A stretch of 64,000 bases of DNA, from assembly GCA_018873245.2 (NCBI GenBank), contig JAEMBT020000003.1, positions 6,219,843 through 6,283,842 of the forward strand, written 5' to 3'. This document shows, one piece after another, positions 24,103-39,100 of this stretch. The translations under genes and the position numbers were made by a program. The first letter of the stretch is position 1; each line of letters begins with the position of its first letter. This DNA is from Archegozetes longisetosus. Its lineage: Eukaryota > Arthropoda > Arachnida > Sarcoptiformes > Trhypochthoniidae. The notes under the pieces are model-generated. The model did no database searches, was not told the origin of the DNA, and saw nothing but the letters and a program-made list of their open reading frames with translations.

Positions 24103-27100
24103 ATACCAAGCTGTAGTAGGAGTATATGAGTATTGATTTTTTTAAATTAAACATTTATCTAGCAAGATCCTCTCAATATTTTGTTCTAGTTCTTATTCTA
24201 AATTTAGTTACGTTTTTCTAGATCTCAGTTGAATAACAAACAAAAGTTTTTTCGTCCTCTTATAGAGGCTTAAGATCTTTGTGTCTTTTAAGTGATTTGG
24301 AAGATTAAATTTTCATTTAGAATTAAATGACTTGAAGGCATAAATATTCTATAGGGTTCGAAAGCTCTATAAAACTATACTAATATTAACAAAAGTGCAC
24401 TTCGAGGGCTTAATCACGGATTCTATGGGATCAATAGATTTACTTGAAATAAAATACGAAACAAAGAAATACTTTATGAAAACTGAATGATAGATTCATA
24501 AATTAATGCATAATGCATAATGCATAAATTAATATAAAGAGCTATATGAAATGAGACAAAGTATTCAAGTCATAGATATCATATGAAATGTCACGTACAA
24601 AGTCCATTTATTTCGCATCTTCGTCCCAAATACATTCGATGACATTTGCATGTACTGACTTGTCCCGAATCATCTCGAACGCAGTCACCTCTTCCGTGGC
24701 AAAACTCGCAGCCTTTGATTTCTGAGGCACAGACTCTTCCAGGGAAAGAAAGGTCTAGATCAGGATAACCGTTAAGGCATTCACATCTATAACTTCCGGG
24801 TTCGTTAATGCATCTTGCGGATGCTGCACAATCATTGTATTCATCAGAACTGCATTCGTCAAAATCAATCACATCTTCCACATCAGCCGACACGTACTGT
24901 GGATTCGGTAGAATCTCTGAATTCTTTTCAAGTGTCTTAATCAGCTCTTCACGTAGAAGGTCTTCGTCTAAATCATTTCGTTTAGTCAAGTGAACGGTCA
25001 GGTTAACCAAAACACCATTTCCGCCATCATTAACTTTATCAATGCTCAAGACATCTGCCCCGACATAGCTTTCCTTAACATCTGTTGACATATAGGCATT
25101 GTCGACTTGCTTTTTAGCCATTTTTGCTAAATTCTGGTATTCATTAGAGCTATTGTTAGAGAATTCAGAAAACCAGGTCACTTCTGATTCTCCAACTTTC
25201 ATAACTCGAACCACAACAACATAGTTTTGCAGCTCTACAAATTGAAAAAAGATTTGAAGATACATATTTAAAAGCAAGTTTACGTGATTTTCAATTTGAG
25301 AGTATGCATACCATGACAAACAGGGTCATCATTTCGTTTAATGAATCCTTGTCTACATCCACATCTATATTTTCCGTCAATTTCTTTGCAGACCTCCTTA
25401 TTGGCTGCATTACAGGCTGGTTTGCACTGATCGTAGTCAAGAATACTCGGGCGAGTAGTCGGCTTATGCGTTGTTGCGATCGTTGGTTTCTTATTAGTAG
25501 CCGAAGAGCCATCATTCACTCCGCTGATAAACGGTGGTCGAGTAGGAGAAGGCTTATACGGCACTCTTGGTCGTGGTGAAGATGTTCTGAAAGCCTGTGT
25601 TGTTTCTGGGCCTCTTGTGGGTGGTTTGAATAAGCCCTGACCTGGCTTTCGAGTGGGCCTTTGGAATGGAGTGAGTTTCTTAGTGACAGTGGTGGCCAGA
25701 TCTGCCTTTTGAACTTGTGTCGGCTGTACTGTTTCTGTTTGAGATTCTCCTGCAGTGCCCAATATAGTTCTCGTTCCAATAATAGTCGACACGAAAGTTC
25801 GCGGAGGAATAGTTGTTGTCAAGACTGATGTGATGGTCAGAGGAGAGTCACGCGTGTAGTAAACCTGAAATCGATTAGAATTACATTAAAATCTATCTGA
25901 ACAGCAATTTGAACCCTGTAGTCAACAAACCTTAGTCGTGGTCAAAGTTAGTGTTCTTGTGGTACTCTCAACACTGGTCACGTATTTAGTTGATTCGACT
26001 CTAGTGTTTGAATCAACGAATGATGGCATTTGAGCTGCTCTTTGAGCAGAATTTGTGAAAAATATGGTGGTAGCACCTGACGATACTCTGCTTATCACTG
26101 TTTTGGGTGAATGTGATGTTGGAATCACTTTAGCTGAAGATAACAAGGGTGTAGGTCTTTGACTCTCCAACGATGTTGAGTGTGATACGCGCGGAGTTGT
26201 TTCGAGAGATGATTCTATGAGCAAGCCATCGGAGCTATACGTAGAGGCTATTGTGGGACTTGCAAGAGAGGTCGAATCGTCTAATCCCACTGTACGAGAA
26301 GCTATTATTTCCGTTCTTCTCGTGCTCTTACTGCTAATTTGTTTGGTATTTCTTTCGCCAATAACCGTTTCACTCTCCGGCAGAGAAGTATCGGAAACGC
26401 TTGGCTTGTGAACAGCTCCAAGAGGTATGTAAACAGGGTCTTGAGAATTACTGACGGCTACTCCTTCTCGAGGTGGCAGTTCCTTTGATGGACTTATTCT
26501 CTCCACATCATCTTGTGTGGTATTCTTGGATTTTGGTGCCTTCGCCAGAATGTGAACAATGTCTTTGATGGCTTCACCTATATTTCCAGCTAAGTTAGCG
26601 CCATCCAATAAGTCGCTCAATTCAATAACAGATCCCGGTTGAATAGCACTTGTTTCTGATCCTGACTGGGAAGCAAGATTTGGCGATATATAAACCGGTG
26701 ACGCAGTGTTTCCAACTGATGATATTCGAGATGCGAGCAAGTCATTCAATAGAGACATATCCGCGTGATTCAGTAGAGAACTGACCAAATCTCCAGCTGG
26801 ACCTTTAGCTATGTTGTTATTATTTACTTCAGTTGGCATTACGTCGTCACTTGTACTCGAAGGCAAAATGAAGTTCGTGAAGAAAACTATTGTTGAGCCA
26901 TCGATGATCGTTGTGGAACCGCCCACTTCTGCCACAACCGACGAGAGTTGTTCTTCAGTTAGACCTTCGGAGCTCTGAAGATCTTCGAAGACCTTAGAAA
27001 TAATCTTAGACTCGAGAATATCATATCGACTGCTGTCAATGCGAAGTGAAGGTTGTATTGCTCTACTAACAGAACTTGCTTTAGCATTGATTGAACTATC

Positions 27101-30100
27101 AACGAATACAACGTCTCCCACTTGGCTGGTTTCACCAACTTGTGTCTCTACATTAGCTGATACAGCAGTGATAACTTGCATATCACCTGAACTTTCCAAA
27201 ATAGGTGTTGGCTCAACCCTGTATTGAGTACTTTCTTCAGAATCTGATTCGGAATATGGAGACTCTGATGAGTCAACTGGATCTGAATATATTGTCGAGG
27301 ATGAAGTAATTGGTTCTGATGGCATTATTGCTGATTTAGTAGCCAACGAATGCGGGACATATAGCGTGACCAATGAGGATGAAGTTTCTTTACGACTTAT
27401 TACAGTAGAAGTCGTGCCACTAAATAGAGTTGTGAAATATGTATGAGTTGTGAATAAGGTACTAATGCTTTGCACCAATGCTGAAAATAGGTCTTTCGAT
27501 TGTTTAGGAATACTTTGCGATGGCTGAGTAAAGCGTATGTTTGGTACCACTTCACTCGTCGGCTCTACTGTCTGTCCAGCTACTTCTGTCACAACTGTCG
27601 GACTTATTTCTTCGATAGACGAAAGAATTGTTTGACTGCCGCTGAATAGTGTTATGAAATGAGTCAAAGTGGTGTAAGTACTTCTAGTACGTAATACTGG
27701 CGATTCCACTATTCCTGTGGGTCTTATCAATGAAGATGAAGAGGTGGAGGAAGGTGAAGTGGTGGTGTGTGGAACTGTGTAAACCACTTCACTGCTTACT
27801 GTCTCTTCAATTGTTGACGTAACGGGTCTATTGTTATGGAAGAATGTAATCAAATTGGTATATGTTGTGTAATATGTTCTGGTGAACAGAGTCGGAGCAG
27901 TTGTCAAATCAGTAGTTTGTGTCGGTCTTATTGTTCGCGTAACTGTTATCGGCTCTCGTACTGTGAACAGTTCTGTTTTTATTTCTTCCAATGGAGTGAT
28001 AGTAGAAGTACTGCCATTGAATAAAGTGGCGAAATAAGTGTAAGTCGAATAGACTGTACTCGTTCGCAAACGTTCAGTTGTCTCGTATACAACGACAGGC
28101 GATGCAGTTTCGGCCAGCGATGATGTCGGGACAATATGCGTGTATGGAATGGTGACCACATCAGATACTGTTTGCTCAGAACTTGATATAATAGAAGTGT
28201 CGTCCGTATAGAATGTCGTGAAATATGTAAATGTTGTATAAAGTGTTCGAGTGTCGAAAAGTGTAGCCAAACCTAATGATGACATCAATGAAGAGGAATC
28301 CAATGACGTAGAAGTAGATGATTTCGAAGACTTCTCTGAATCGGTTTGAATGCCATCTCTCATATGGACGGCGGCGCCAGTCACTAGAGTTGGTTGAAGA
28401 GTGAAAGGTGTACTGAGAGTGTGGTCTTGGCCTACGTTGCTGCCAACAATCAAAGTGACACCATTCGAGACTTTCATGAACCGATTAGCTCGCGCCGCAT
28501 CTGATGGATCAACGCTTTCAAGTGTTCCAGTGATAACTCTGGAATTGGTTTCTTCAACAGTCGTGTAAATGGTGTGATCACCAACAGTAAACGGAACCGT
28601 ATGTGTTGTTGTCTCCAAGTATGTCACGACAGACGGATCCTCCACCTTGACTGATGACAAAGGAGTGGTAGAACTCAAAGCATCAGAGGAAAGAGTTGAT
28701 GTCAAAGTATAAGTTCTATAACTTGTGTCGAGACCGAAGATTACGGGCACAGTGGTGACGGTCAGCGATAGTGTTTGTCCTAATTCATTGACAGTAAGCG
28801 TGGGTTTGATTTGTTGAACAGATGGCAAGGAAGTAGTTTCTAAGCTGGCAACTGGTGATTTGAATACTCGACTGCTGATCTTAATTCTGCTTGCTGTAGA
28901 TTGAACCGATGCCAAAGGTCCAGTTCGTGTGACCACAACCAATCTTGGCTTGGTTGACGACTGTACACGAATCGGTTTTCGAGTTGACAATCTGTTGTTG
29001 CCAGTAAACGGTCGTCTCAGTGTGACTGCGATTCGTTTTTTAGTTGGTGTCACTTGTTTTAAGGTATCTTTGTTTCTCTCATCACTTGAAGATATGATTT
29101 CGGTCGATGACTCGACTAATGTCGGAGTCGGAGATATTTCGGGTTCTGATTTACTTGATTTCAGTATTTTTTCCAATGTTGAAGAAGTTCGGAGGATCGT
29201 GTTCTTTGAATCGGATACCGGTTTGACTCTCACTCTCACTCCAGGTCTACCATTAATTGCTTCGAATTTAGATCTCAATGGATCTCTTATGATAACAGCA
29301 GAACTCAACAGTTTAACTGGTTTTCTGGTATGACTTTGAAGTTTCAGCTCAGTCTCTAATGGGATACTAGGAGTAGATATGCTTGAAACTTGATCAGAAG
29401 TCGAAACTGTTGTAAAGGATCCGCTCAGAAGTGTTGGTTCTGTAGTTGTTTCCGGCAACGAAGTTGTGGGTTCACTCGAAAATTCAGGTAATTTGGTTGG
29501 GGAGGGCTCTATAATAGCATTACTGATGCCGTCAAACTTTATGTAAGTATTTAGAGCCAAATTCACTTCAGTCGTTAATCCTCCCAATGCCCGCGATCCT
29601 AAATGAACGGTTTCAGGTCCCGATCCAACACTCAATAGTCCATCAGAATTGACGGTAGAGTCTAATTTAAGAGTTGACAGTTGACCATTTGCAGGTACAT
29701 CTGATGAGATAACTTCTGCTCTTGTACTGTATTTAGTGTTTTGCTGATCATGTAAAGTGTAATAGTATGTAAAATAAGTGAACTGTTTCTTCGGTATGGA
29801 CTCTAAGTCAGCAATTTTGTAGTGTTGAGCAGATTTAGAAACAAAAGGCTCGCTCTTAACAGAAGTTGATTTAATTTGAATGGGTTCATGCTTTTCAGTG
29901 ACTGATTGGATGGGTTGCGATTGGCTTTGTTTGACTGACTGAATCGATTGCAGTTGGCTCTGCTTAGCTGTTTGGATCGGTTGCGGCTGACTTTGTTTGA
30001 CCGTTGCTTCAATTAGTGATGGTTTAGTCGATTGGATCACTTTGTATAAGTCATCATTAAAGACTTGAACTTTTGAAACCAAGTTGACAATAGTAGTGGT

Positions 30101-33100
30101 GACTCCCTTTGTTTTTGTTCCTAACTCTACTACACGTGTTGGCGAAATGATGCCATCGCTGTTCTGAATTATGTCAACAATCGTTTTGTCTAAAGCTTCA
30201 GTAGAAACTGTTGATGTAACAGATTCTCTGCTCAAGTGAGCCGTGTGTTGACCTCTGACTACTGTTGTCAAGTATGTAAATGTTGTGAAATAAGTTAAAG
30301 GTATGGTTGGAGTATGTATTTCATGGGCAGGGGAAATAGATTTTTCAATTTGCACGTTATCGTTCAGTCGAGTTCCGAATCCAGTGTTGAATGAAATTTC
30401 GTCGCCATCTACCGCATTATTCCGTGACGGCTCGTCATCCCGAGCAGGAACAGGGCCTCTCGCTTGCAATTCATTTTTATTTGATGGTGACGAAGGATTC
30501 TTGAGTAAAACGACACGTTTTCTACTAGTATTGGCTGAATTATTGGGTCGTCTTATTCTAACTACTCGTCTCGGCTGATCAGTTGTTGTTTCTCTCTTCA
30601 ACTCTGGAGTTGTTGTGGGACCCGGGGTTGTGACCAACGCTGGAGGAGTTGTACCTTCAGTTTCGACAGTAGGCTTTCTAGTGATGGGACCTCTTCGAGG
30701 GATATCGATGACATCACTGACTGGAAGAAGTGAAACTTCAACAGAACTAACCAGAATAGAAGTTGGAAGTGGTGTAGAATTAGGATTAGGATGTCTTGTC
30801 GATACTTTGACCTTAGGTTTGCCTCTTCTACCGTTCTGTCCGTTGTTCTGTCCACTCAACCCTTGTGTTTGAATAGGTCTGACTCTTCTGAATGTTTGTC
30901 TTTGATCGTTAATCAAAGGCGTAGCTGTTGGTGTTAGTAGTGCTGTCGATACGAAAACATCTGTATTGGTTGGTTCTATAAGTGGTGGTCTCGTTGTTTC
31001 TCTGACCAATTTTGGTTGCAGTGGAGGAAGTGCCGGAATTTGATTATTAAAAACAGGAACTCTTCTAAATCCTCCTTGAGGTGCGACTCTTACCGGTGTG
31101 CTACCGGTTGCCGGTATGTTAGAGTCTGGCCTTCTTTGCAAACCTATGATCCGTTGAAATCTGAGTGGACCCGCTTCGTTAGGCGAAGACAATGGGGCCA
31201 ATTGGGAAGCAGGTATTCGCGGCAATGCCTGCGCCTGTGCCGGAGTGTTGATGCGAATACGATGGAACGAAGGCTGCCTTCCATTTAATGGATTTCGTTG
31301 AGGTACTGCTTGTGTTAGGGTTTGAAATCTAGAAGGATTATCAAGTTCCACAAAGTCAGGAATGGGGTCGTTCTGATCAGCTTCAAGATTGTGTGACTGA
31401 TGCTTAAAATTGATGCGTGAATAGTCTCTCAGTCTGACAGGTTTGGGCACAAAAGCGTATCCAAAATTGTTGTCATTTGCGAACTGTTGTAATTTTCGTT
31501 TCTTGAAGGTTGTCGTATATTTATCTTCAACTATTTTTTTCTTAGTTGGTTTATCCTTCTTGACGACGGTGGCGCTGGCCTGATATATTTCGGTTTCTGG
31601 ACCTTTAGAAATGGTTGTAATAAAAAATGGATCAGTTGGAAGCAATTGGTCAACTGTTTTGAATGAAGCAGAAATGTAATCAATAGAGTCAGTGCCGAAT
31701 GAATTATAGTTAGACCCAAGCGTTTGCTGCATTAGTACAGATACGCTGCTTGTTGCCTTTACATCCCTTTCAACTTTTGTATGAAAGACAGGCTGAATAG
31801 GAACAGTCACCGCAGTAACCAATTCAGTTATATCCCCACTATCACCGGTAATTGAAAGAGTTAGCAAAGTTGTAATGGGTTGCGGGTGTACAGGAAATGG
31901 AACGTGTTGTGTGATTGGAATAGAGATGGTTTGGGTTGTGGTGATCGTTGATTCAGTTAGAGAAGTAAGTGTAAGAGTGCTTAGTAAAGTTTTACCACGT
32001 AGTAATATAGATACAACAGTAGTTGAAGATAAAGTTTGAGTTGTTATAAAAGAGTTTGTAGTAGTGAAAAGTGTGTAAGGAAGACCCGGAGCTGCGCCTA
32101 AATATGGTAGACCTGGTTGCTGCCCTTGAATGAATACGGGGTTTATTATTGATGTGGGAACTGTTTGAGATGTTACTATGGTCGTTAGCATTGTGAACTT
32201 TTTTATGTCTGTTACCGTCTCCGTTCGAGTACTAAATCCGATTCTAATTGGGATCAGTTTGATCTCGCTTAACGCTGTCGTTGTTACCAATACTTCTGTT
32301 ACTTTTGTCGGTTCTATACTATCAGTACTTCTAGTGAATACTGTTTTCGTCATTCCGTCAATTGGATTGACTGTAGTTTCGTATTGATCTGTTTGTATCG
32401 TACTTGAGTTAAGGGTTGTAGTGGTTAACGTGGCATAAGATGTCTTAAAGCCGTGAAATATGGGTATTGTTTTCACTGTAGTTACAATTGATGTTACAGT
32501 GAGCGGCACTTTAGGTAAAGTAGGAGTTGTCAGAAGACTACTCGAGGGAAAATCATACTCTTCTGTACTTCGCGTAGATTGAGGCTTATTTAGGAACAAA
32601 ACTGTTGTTTTAATTGTTCTTCCTCTTTGATGAGTCCTCCTTCTATCTCCGTTATAGTTATCATTTCTATATCTCGATGAAGTCTCCTCTGAATATCCTC
32701 GTGTTGGAGTAATTGAAGTTCCACTGAATCTAGTCCTTCCGTTATATTTGCGATTTAGTCTTCTTCTATTTGGCAAAACTGGAAAAGATCTCGGAGCAGG
32801 AGTTGTAGTTGTGGTAAATGGAATTCTTCTCCTAGTGGTTACTCTATTAGGATTTTGTTGCCTTCGATCATTTCTGCCATTCCTGTCATTTCGATCATAA
32901 TGCTCATTCCTGTCATTCCATTCGTCTCTATCATTTCTATTGTTTTGATTGTCTTCGCGTCTGTTTTCTCTATCATTTCTATGTTCAGGTAAGGTTTGGT
33001 CGTAATCGTTGTCAAATACTCTGGTTGGTGCTATAGTTGAAGTTCTAGTGATAGGGCGTCTCATTCGAGTCACAACTGACATAACTCTCTGTCTAGTAAG

Positions 33101-36100
33101 TCTTGGAGTGTTCTGCACGGGAACCTCAGGGTCTCGTGGCTGAACATCCATCGGATAGTCTTGACGTGACTCTTGAGGGGTATGAAAATTGGGGGGCGGA
33201 TTTCTTTGTCCTATACCAACTCTTTGCCCAAAACCTCCTACAGAGGCTCTTCGAGCTGTTGGTGTATTTGATTGTCTCGACAATGGCACTTGACGTGCAT
33301 TGTTTCGAGATGTTGATAAAACTGTAGGTCTATTGTTATGATTGATATGACCCCTGTATGGAATAATAATTTCTGGAGTCTTCGGTGTTTCAAACGCAGG
33401 CTGTGCTACCTCTTCGTAATCGTATTCAATCAATGGTTGGGAATCTTTTTCTCTGATCGGTCGACTACGGGGTGTATGTTCTTCTCCACGCTCCGCAGAT
33501 TCGTCATAATATTCGTCAAAATAATTATTGTCATATTCTTCCGGATCCCTATGGTCAGGAATGCTATTCAGTGGAGATTCTGTCGATGTTTGGTCTGAAC
33601 CTATTGTTGTCGTAGCTGTTATTGTTGAGGTTGGACTTATTGTTGATGTGTGTTTGGAAGAGAATAGAAATCTGACTGGAGTTGGAAAATGAATGAACGG
33701 TCTGAGACTCGAAGTTTTGATAGGTTCAGAAGTTTCAGTTTTATTGATAGAACCGATTACATTAGAAGTACTTCTAGAATAGTATGCAGTGAATCCGTTA
33801 ATTTCAGTTGTATAGAACTCTGTGGTGTGTAGTGTTATTGTCTGATTAATAGTTTCAGTCGAAGTACTAATAGAAGCTAAACCTGGCAGCGAAGTCCACG
33901 GCTCAATGACAGTAGAGCTAACTTGTCCGTAATGGGCAATTAGACCACTAATATTTGTGGTCAGAATGTCAGTTGTGTAGATGGTTGTCTTATTATAATT
34001 GATATCTGTACTCAATGTTCTAGTAATGCCGCTATCGGTGAAAATTTGAACGCGGGTAGGGTTTTCTGGAGGCACCTGAGAAGTCTTGCTGTTTGTCTCA
34101 TTGTCTCTTATTTGTTGAACGTTCTCAATGATTTCATTCATAAATATAGACGTTTGCAACATAGCAGCGCTTTGGTTAACTTCAGGATTGTTAGAAGAGA
34201 CCACAACCGATGGCATCAGAATATTGTTAGTTTGAGCAGAAGTAGAGATAGAGGTAGAGGAAATAGTTGAAGGTGAAGTGATCAGAGTTGGAAGATTAGA
34301 GAGAACCTGTGTTCTTGTTTTGGCCAAATGAGCGTAAATCCCATTAATATACGTACCATAAATTTCACTTGTTATCAAAGTTGTCTTATTGTTATTTATT
34401 GCTGTCTCAACTGACGATGATATTAATCCTGTTTCAAATAGAAATGTCGAATATGATCCGGTCGATGATTTTAGTTCTTCTGTTGAAGTTAAGTTTTCAG
34501 TCTCTATTGCTATTTGTTGCGATGAAGATACAGACGAGGGGAATATTGGCTCAATGTCTGAGTTAATTGTATTTTCTGTGTTGTCGGTATTGTCTTCATT
34601 GTCAACATTTTCTGTATTTGTCAATTCAGCTATTGATAACCAGGTCAATGATGATGACTCTATGGACTGTTGCGTAGAAGAGGGTATTATCTGTTCTAGA
34701 CTTAAATTACTAGAACTTGTATTATCCACATGATCGATAGTGGATATCGATTCCATTTGGTTGAGCATGAATTGTGTCGATGAGGTTATTAATAGCTGCG
34801 TTGAAGAAGCAACTATTTGTTTAGTATCTAAAGTGTTTTCTATTGAACTCGAAGGTGTTACTGTTCGAGTGATTGCAAACTGTGCATAAAACCCATTAAT
34901 AAATGTCCCGTAAATTTCCGTTACAATCGTTTGTAACCCATTTGTTGATCTGATTTCACTTTTTTCCGAAATAACCCCCGTCGGAAACTGCAAGCTCGAC
35001 ATGTCCTTCAGTACTGTTTCTGCGGATTCTTCAGTTTGAAGAGAAAGAGTTTGGGTTGGATTAAGAGTATTGAGGTGATTAGTTGATAGGGTATCTGATG
35101 GGGATTCATTATTTAGAGATATAGTTTGGACATTATTCGCTAATGTTTGATCGCTTAAGGGTAATTGGGTTAGATCGTCTTTAAGATAAACATCGGTAAA
35201 TTCTACCAATTTTTCTCTTATTCCAAAAGTATTGCTTTTCAAGTCTTCTTCCACATTCATAGAGCTATCAATTCTATCCTTTTCTGCGCCTTCTCTGTCA
35301 TAGTTTTGGTCATAGAATGCGCTTCTTTTGTGTCTTATTTCTTCGGAAGGAATAATTCGCGTGGGCAATATTTTTCCTGTAATTATAGTACTGAAGAGCT
35401 GTTCTCGACTTCGAACTACTGGCCTTCCGTCTTGGAGCTCAGTAGTGAAATAGGTATAAGTTGTATAGTAAGTGACAGGCGTTGGACTGACTACCGGAAA
35501 CCTTCTGCCCAATTCATTTGATGTATTGAAAAAGTCAAAATGATTGTGAGCCGCTGAATGTGGCTGTATTCGTAAATGAGGTTCAATACCATCTCTGTTT
35601 TCGCTTCTGAATTGTCCAGAAATGCGTAACGGAATGTTCTGCGGACCCTCTTCAGGACGTCTTCTAACAATGACAATGGGACGTCTAGATCCCGGCAGAG
35701 CTGGCTGAACTCCACTGCCGGCAACTCGAGTTCTTGTAACAACAATAGGTTTTCTCGTTCTTGTGGGTGAGATACCCACTGGAATTGGGCTTTCGGTAGC
35801 CAACAATTGATTTGGGACTACATTAGTAAAAGTTTCTTTATTTTCTGAAACAATAGCCGTTCCGTTAACGAATCGAGTAGTTAGATAGGTATAAGTTGTT
35901 CGAAGTGTTCTCGAATAAGGGTCGTCATTCGGTTTGGTTTCAGTTTGGGATCTGGTTTCGATTTGGGGAATAGTTATTGTTTTCGTAATAATATTGCTGA
36001 ACGTTTCATAGCTGGTGTCAACAACTGGATTCCCGTTGGCAAATCTAGTAGTGAAGTACGTAAAAGTAGTGTAAACAGTTTCGGGTTGAGCAGGTCTATT

Positions 36101-39100
36101 ATTGAAAGCAGGTAAATGAGTGGCATGTACTCTGTCATCAACTGTAGAATGAATTATTCTAGCCTCGTGTCTTTCTGTTATTGATGGATTGAGTCTCATA
36201 TGGTGGTAATGAGGATCAGCTGCTGGTATTGGTAAGACATCACTGGGTCCAGGAAGAAATACGCTCGACAAGACTTGAGTACTGCTGATTATACTTGACC
36301 CATGACCGGGTAATAACAATGTTGTGAAATAGGTTGTAGTTGTGAAAAACGTAACTGGTGTTATGATAATCGGGGTATTTTCTGCCGCCTCAACTGTCAA
36401 TGGATCTAAATCTTTCTCTACTTTTGTCACACTTAAATTCAAAGTTGAACTCTTTGAGCTATCAGCTGAATTATCAATCATTTGATTGATTGAAGGGATC
36501 GAAGAGTCTTGAGTGAGTCCTAGATTTATAGTTCCTGTTATTATATTTGATATAACTTCTGTCCGGGAAATAATACCAGATGTTTGATCTTTGAAGAATG
36601 TTGTAAAATATGTAAATGTTGTGTAATGTGTTATTGGAACTGCTAAGCCAGATAACAATTTTCCTAAATTCAAACTAGTTATTAGCGATCCTTCCAGAGG
36701 AGTCGTGATCGATGATATCAACGGCTTGTGGTTTTGACTAGACTCTAATACTGGAACTTCGTTCAAATTTGGCGATTCTGAAGATATTTCGTTGGCATCT
36801 AATGTTTTCGTTATAACTATTGTTCTGCTGTCAACACTCGGGTTGCCATCTTTGAAATAAGTGGTAAAGTATGTCAATGTAGTCAAATCTGATTTCAATT
36901 GTTCTGATGCTGTGGGTCTTATGATGTTTTCCTGATTATTTGATGGATCAATAGTCGGAAGCGTAACAACATTTGTTTCAGTACTTTTGCTTGTAGTTAT
37001 TGTAGTTTTTCCGCTATTCACTAAAGTTGTGAACAATGTATAAGTCGTAAAATAGGTGATTGATGGTTGTATTGTTGTTAATGTATTAATTGATTGACCG
37101 ATAGTTTCAGTAGAAAGTGGGGCTTCTATTGTATTTGGAACAAGATTAGTGACAATTTCTTCTCTACTTTTGACAAATTCTGTGTCTCCCTTTTTGAATG
37201 TAGTATAATATGTATAAGTCGTATAATAAGTTGTCAGAGGTTTTGTCGGAAGCAATTGATCAGGGTTGGAAATCGTTTCATAAACAACATTAGAAGATGT
37301 TTCTATATGGCTGTTAATAAATGTTTGTCCGTTCTTAATAGTTGTTGTAAAGAATGTAAATCTGGTGTAATATGTGGTTGGCTTGACTTCTACTACACTT
37401 TGAACAGTAGGAGTTTCCACATTAGTTACAGTTTCATATCTACTATCAATCAATGTTGAGCCGTCCTTTAAATGAGTTGTAAAGTATGTATAAGTTGTGA
37501 GAAACGTGTTCGTAACGTTTTGGACTGATTGCGATCCGGAATTTTGATTGCCTGGAATTCTTTTAAGTACAGGTGTTGCTCTCGACTGATCCAGAAATTG
37601 AGCCGAACTTTGAAGAGTTTGCTCACCTAAACCCTGATTAGTCGGTAATATGAAACCACTTGTAATAGTGACACGGCTCGGAGAATATAAGTTAGGAATG
37701 GCTGAGATTTTATTTGAGTCAATTGATGAATAAATAGGATCAGTAAGAGAAGGCTGAGTCATCCCGGACTCTATTCCAATTGAGCCTTCGATAAAAACTG
37801 GTGGCACTGCTTTATTATTACCTAATATATCGAATTCTTTCAAGTTGTCATCTCTGCCGGATGATAGGCTTGTCGACTCTAATCCTATTATTTCACTACT
37901 CTTTGTCGGCTCTATTTTTTCTGCCAATTTATTTGAGGAACTAATTTGTGGGTCCGGAACTCGAGTAGTTTTCTTTGGATAAATTTGATGTACTTTGCAA
38001 TATATGAGCATAAGTTCCTTTTATATAAGTTCCTATTATTGATGTGGTCCACTCAGTCATAGTCCCTTCTAATTCATTGCTGCCTGTAATTGTACTCAAA
38101 AGCCCTGTCGGAAGATTTAGATGATATTGGGAGGATGTTAAGGATGGCTCTATCGATTGCATAGACGACATGATCTGATTCTCAAATGACGAACTCATTG
38201 ATGTGATTTGATTTAAAGATATTTCAGTACTATCTTTCAAACTATCCTTCGATTGACTTTCGGCATTGTAAAACACATCAACTCTTTCAGTATCTACTTC
38301 TTTTCCTAGATCTTGCTTACTTTCAGCAACAGTAGAAGTAAACATTGATTCAGCCATTGATGCAGAAGCGGTCGGTTGTATTGTAGAAGTAGTCATAAAA
38401 TCTTGCGAAACAAATTCCCTGACAGATGACAGAAATAATGGCTTAATCGGCGCTTTTGTTTCAGGATTTTGTTTCAAAGCAGTTGTGATTTGTCTGGAGT
38501 TAGATGGTATCTTTGATTGCATTTTTTGGACATTTTGCTGTAGGGCTCGAGTAGCCGGCATGAAAACGACTTCAGTGTTATTTATTGTAGTCGTAAAATC
38601 TATAAACCCGAAAATTGTTGTTTTATGTCTTACTTTATTGAGCTCTTCATTTAGACCCTGAGTCCTCTTACTTTGAGAAACAGTTTCAATTTTAGAAGGA
38701 GTATAAACTGGAGCTTTTCTTATCAAAAGGGTTTGATCGTCTAACTGTGGCGTCGCTTTAGTTCTACTGCTTTGCGGATGATTCACATTGAATTTTGGCA
38801 AGTTTTCATTCGCACCAATTCCTACAGCTTGAGTGGGCACATCTGTTTTTCCATTTACATCAATTCCTACAGTTTTCGTAAGCATATCTGCTTTATGGGG
38901 TATAATCAACTGATCGGTTAATATAGATATCTCTCCGTCTTCTATTTTTCTTCCAACCACTGACTGCCCATTTAAGTTAAAATTTCGATTCTCTCGTTCA
39001 GAACTGGAGACCTTATTTAGTGTTTCAGTAGATATGTATTGTAATTGCATAGATTTAGTTGGAGTTTGTAAAATTGGTTTAATTTCTTTCCTCTTTTGTT

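Noticed and set aside
25280..37460. Many plus-strand frames of 60-134 codons between 25.3 and 37.5 kb
   Set aside because: They are antisense shadows of the giant mucin exon, whose Thr/Ser codons give open frames on the other strand.
37952..37998. A micro-intron of 34 nt (GTACAT...CTCGAG) joining the two mucin frames
   Set aside because: It is shorter than every other intron in the window and below the usual spliceosomal minimum; a one-base indel explains the shift more simply.
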